DNA from: Nostoc cf. edaphicum LEGE 07299
Lineage (GTDB): Bacteria; Cyanobacteriota; Cyanobacteriia; Cyanobacteriales; Nostocaceae
Direction of reading: 5' to 3'
NCBI RefSeq assembly: GCF_015207245.1
Contig: NZ_JADEXF010000230.1
Span: 1 to 6,344, forward strand
DNA: 6,344 nucleotides
Positions 5,899 through 6,344 of this stretch are shown piece after piece (positions within the stretch are counted from its first letter, which is position 1; each line of letters begins with the position of its first letter). The translations under genes and the position numbers were made by a program. The notes beneath the pieces were generated by a model, which made no database searches, was not told the origin of the DNA, and saw only the letters and a list, made by a program, of their open reading frames with translations.

Positions 5899-6344
5899 GT
5901 GATTAGTGGACTACTAGAAAAACTCCGCGTACCTTTTGTCAAAGTTCAGGATTCCCGTGAAACTTCTAAGAGCAAAAGTTGGCTGCAAATTATTTTTGTT
6001 ACCAGTGTAGGAGTGACCGCCTTTATCTGGGGAGTTCGGGAAATCAAATGGTTACAGCCTTGGGAGTTAAGAGTTTATGACCAGATGTTGCGATCGCGTC
6101 CATCAGAAGCACCCGATCGGCGGATTTTGCTAGTAAAAATTACTGATAACGATCTCAAACGAGAGAAATGGCCTCTATCAGATCGGAGAATCAATCAGCT
6201 ATTAAAGAAAATAGAGTCTTATCAACCGCGAATTATTGGTTTATATCTTTTCCGACCAGAAGACAATAATTTGGCGGCGGGGGAATTTCATCTCTACCCA
6301 AGCTGCTGAACAATCACGTAGTGACAATGTTATCTTGATTTTGG
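5899..6344 (+). pseudogene. CHASE2-domain sensor protein, N-terminal part, frameshifted and cut by window end
   Basis: From a GTG at 5899 the frame gives 136 residues. A basic N-terminus is followed by one membrane helix at 29-46 (LQIIFVTSVGVTAFIWGV), then the start of an extracytoplasmic CHASE2 sensor: LQPWELRVYDQMLRSRP (52-68), PDRRILLVKITDNDL (72-86), WPLSDRRINQLLKKI (91-105), QPRIIGLYLFR (109-119). The frame then ends early at TGA 6307-6309 with unrelated residues (EFHLYPSC). Removing one G from the G5 run at 6279-6283 gives AAGNFISTQAAEQSRSDNVI and stays open to the window edge, so the domain originally continued. CHASE2 is known in front of kinases, adenylate cyclases and phosphatases, usually with more membrane helices; the output domain here is out of view. 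The GTG has no ribosome binding site and the frame is open back to TGA 5848-5850, so the true start is uncertain. Confidence 0.75.
6279..6283 (+). other. G5 run where the CHASE2 reading frame breaks
   Basis: The frame reads GCG GCG GGG GAA TTT CAT and stops 24 bases later. With four G instead of five it reads GCG GCG GGG AAT TTC ATC, and the downstream codons become CHASE2-like (STQAAEQSRSDNV) and remain open to the window edge. A one-base insertion, or an extra base called in sequencing, explains this most simply. Confidence 0.6.

Larger units (their letters stand above)
1170..6097. repeat. Eight HIP1 octamers (GCGATCGC)
   Basis: Perfect GCGATCGC palindromes start at 1170, 1309, 1417, 2363, 3573, 4889, 5264 and 6090. 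This density is the hallmark of many cyanobacterial genomes and is the strongest compositional clue to the host. They fall both in genes and in the spacer at 1170. None lies in the porin part or in the 5423-5707 gene. Confidence 0.95.

Overview
The window looks like chromosomal DNA from a filamentous (Nostoc/Anabaena/Calothrix-type) cyanobacterium. It contains eight perfect copies of the HIP1 octamer GCGATCGC (about 0.1 expected by chance). Its gene content is also typical of the group: an OprB-type outer-membrane porin, a very large cytosolic PAS/GAF hybrid histidine kinase, and a CHASE2 sensor protein. This assignment rests on motif recognition only; no database search was possible.

Layout. 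Positions 2-796 (+) are the C-terminal 264 codons of a cyanobacterial porin whose start lies outside the window. Positions 797-1289 carry no intact gene. They hold a 7-bp inverted repeat just after the porin stop, a GC-rich hairpin block, a CGTAGCG direct-repeat element of a kind scattered through cyanobacterial genomes, and a start-less open frame (1043-1225) that may be a gene remnant. Positions 1290-4898 (-) encode most of a hybrid histidine kinase (PAS x3, GAF x2, HisKA, HATPase, receiver). Its missing N-terminal GAF domain lies directly upstream in another frame (4807-5319, -). The two parts join cleanly if one T is removed from a T5 run at 4809-4813, giving one kinase of about 1340 residues. 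A divergent small membrane-protein gene (5423-5707, +) has a good ribosome binding site and looks intact. Three inverted repeats follow between 5727 and 5836. Positions 5899-6344 (+) are the beginning of a CHASE2 protein whose frame also breaks, this time at a G5 run (6279-6283).

How it fits together. The region is mainly sensory: a soluble kinase built to integrate several PAS/GAF inputs and pass phosphate to its own receiver, and a membrane-anchored CHASE2 sensor. Neither has a separate output regulator inside the window. The main oddity is that both signalling genes are broken by what looks like one extra base in a homopolymer, and the kinase also has no usable start at its 5' end. Real decay, phase-variable tracts, tolerated or programmed frameshifting, and homopolymer sequencing errors are all possible, and the sequence alone cannot separate them. 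I did not find a convincing new defence, mobile or biosynthetic system. The least-explained stretches are the structured noncoding segment at 5727-5836 and the hairpin/repeat cluster at 861-1004.
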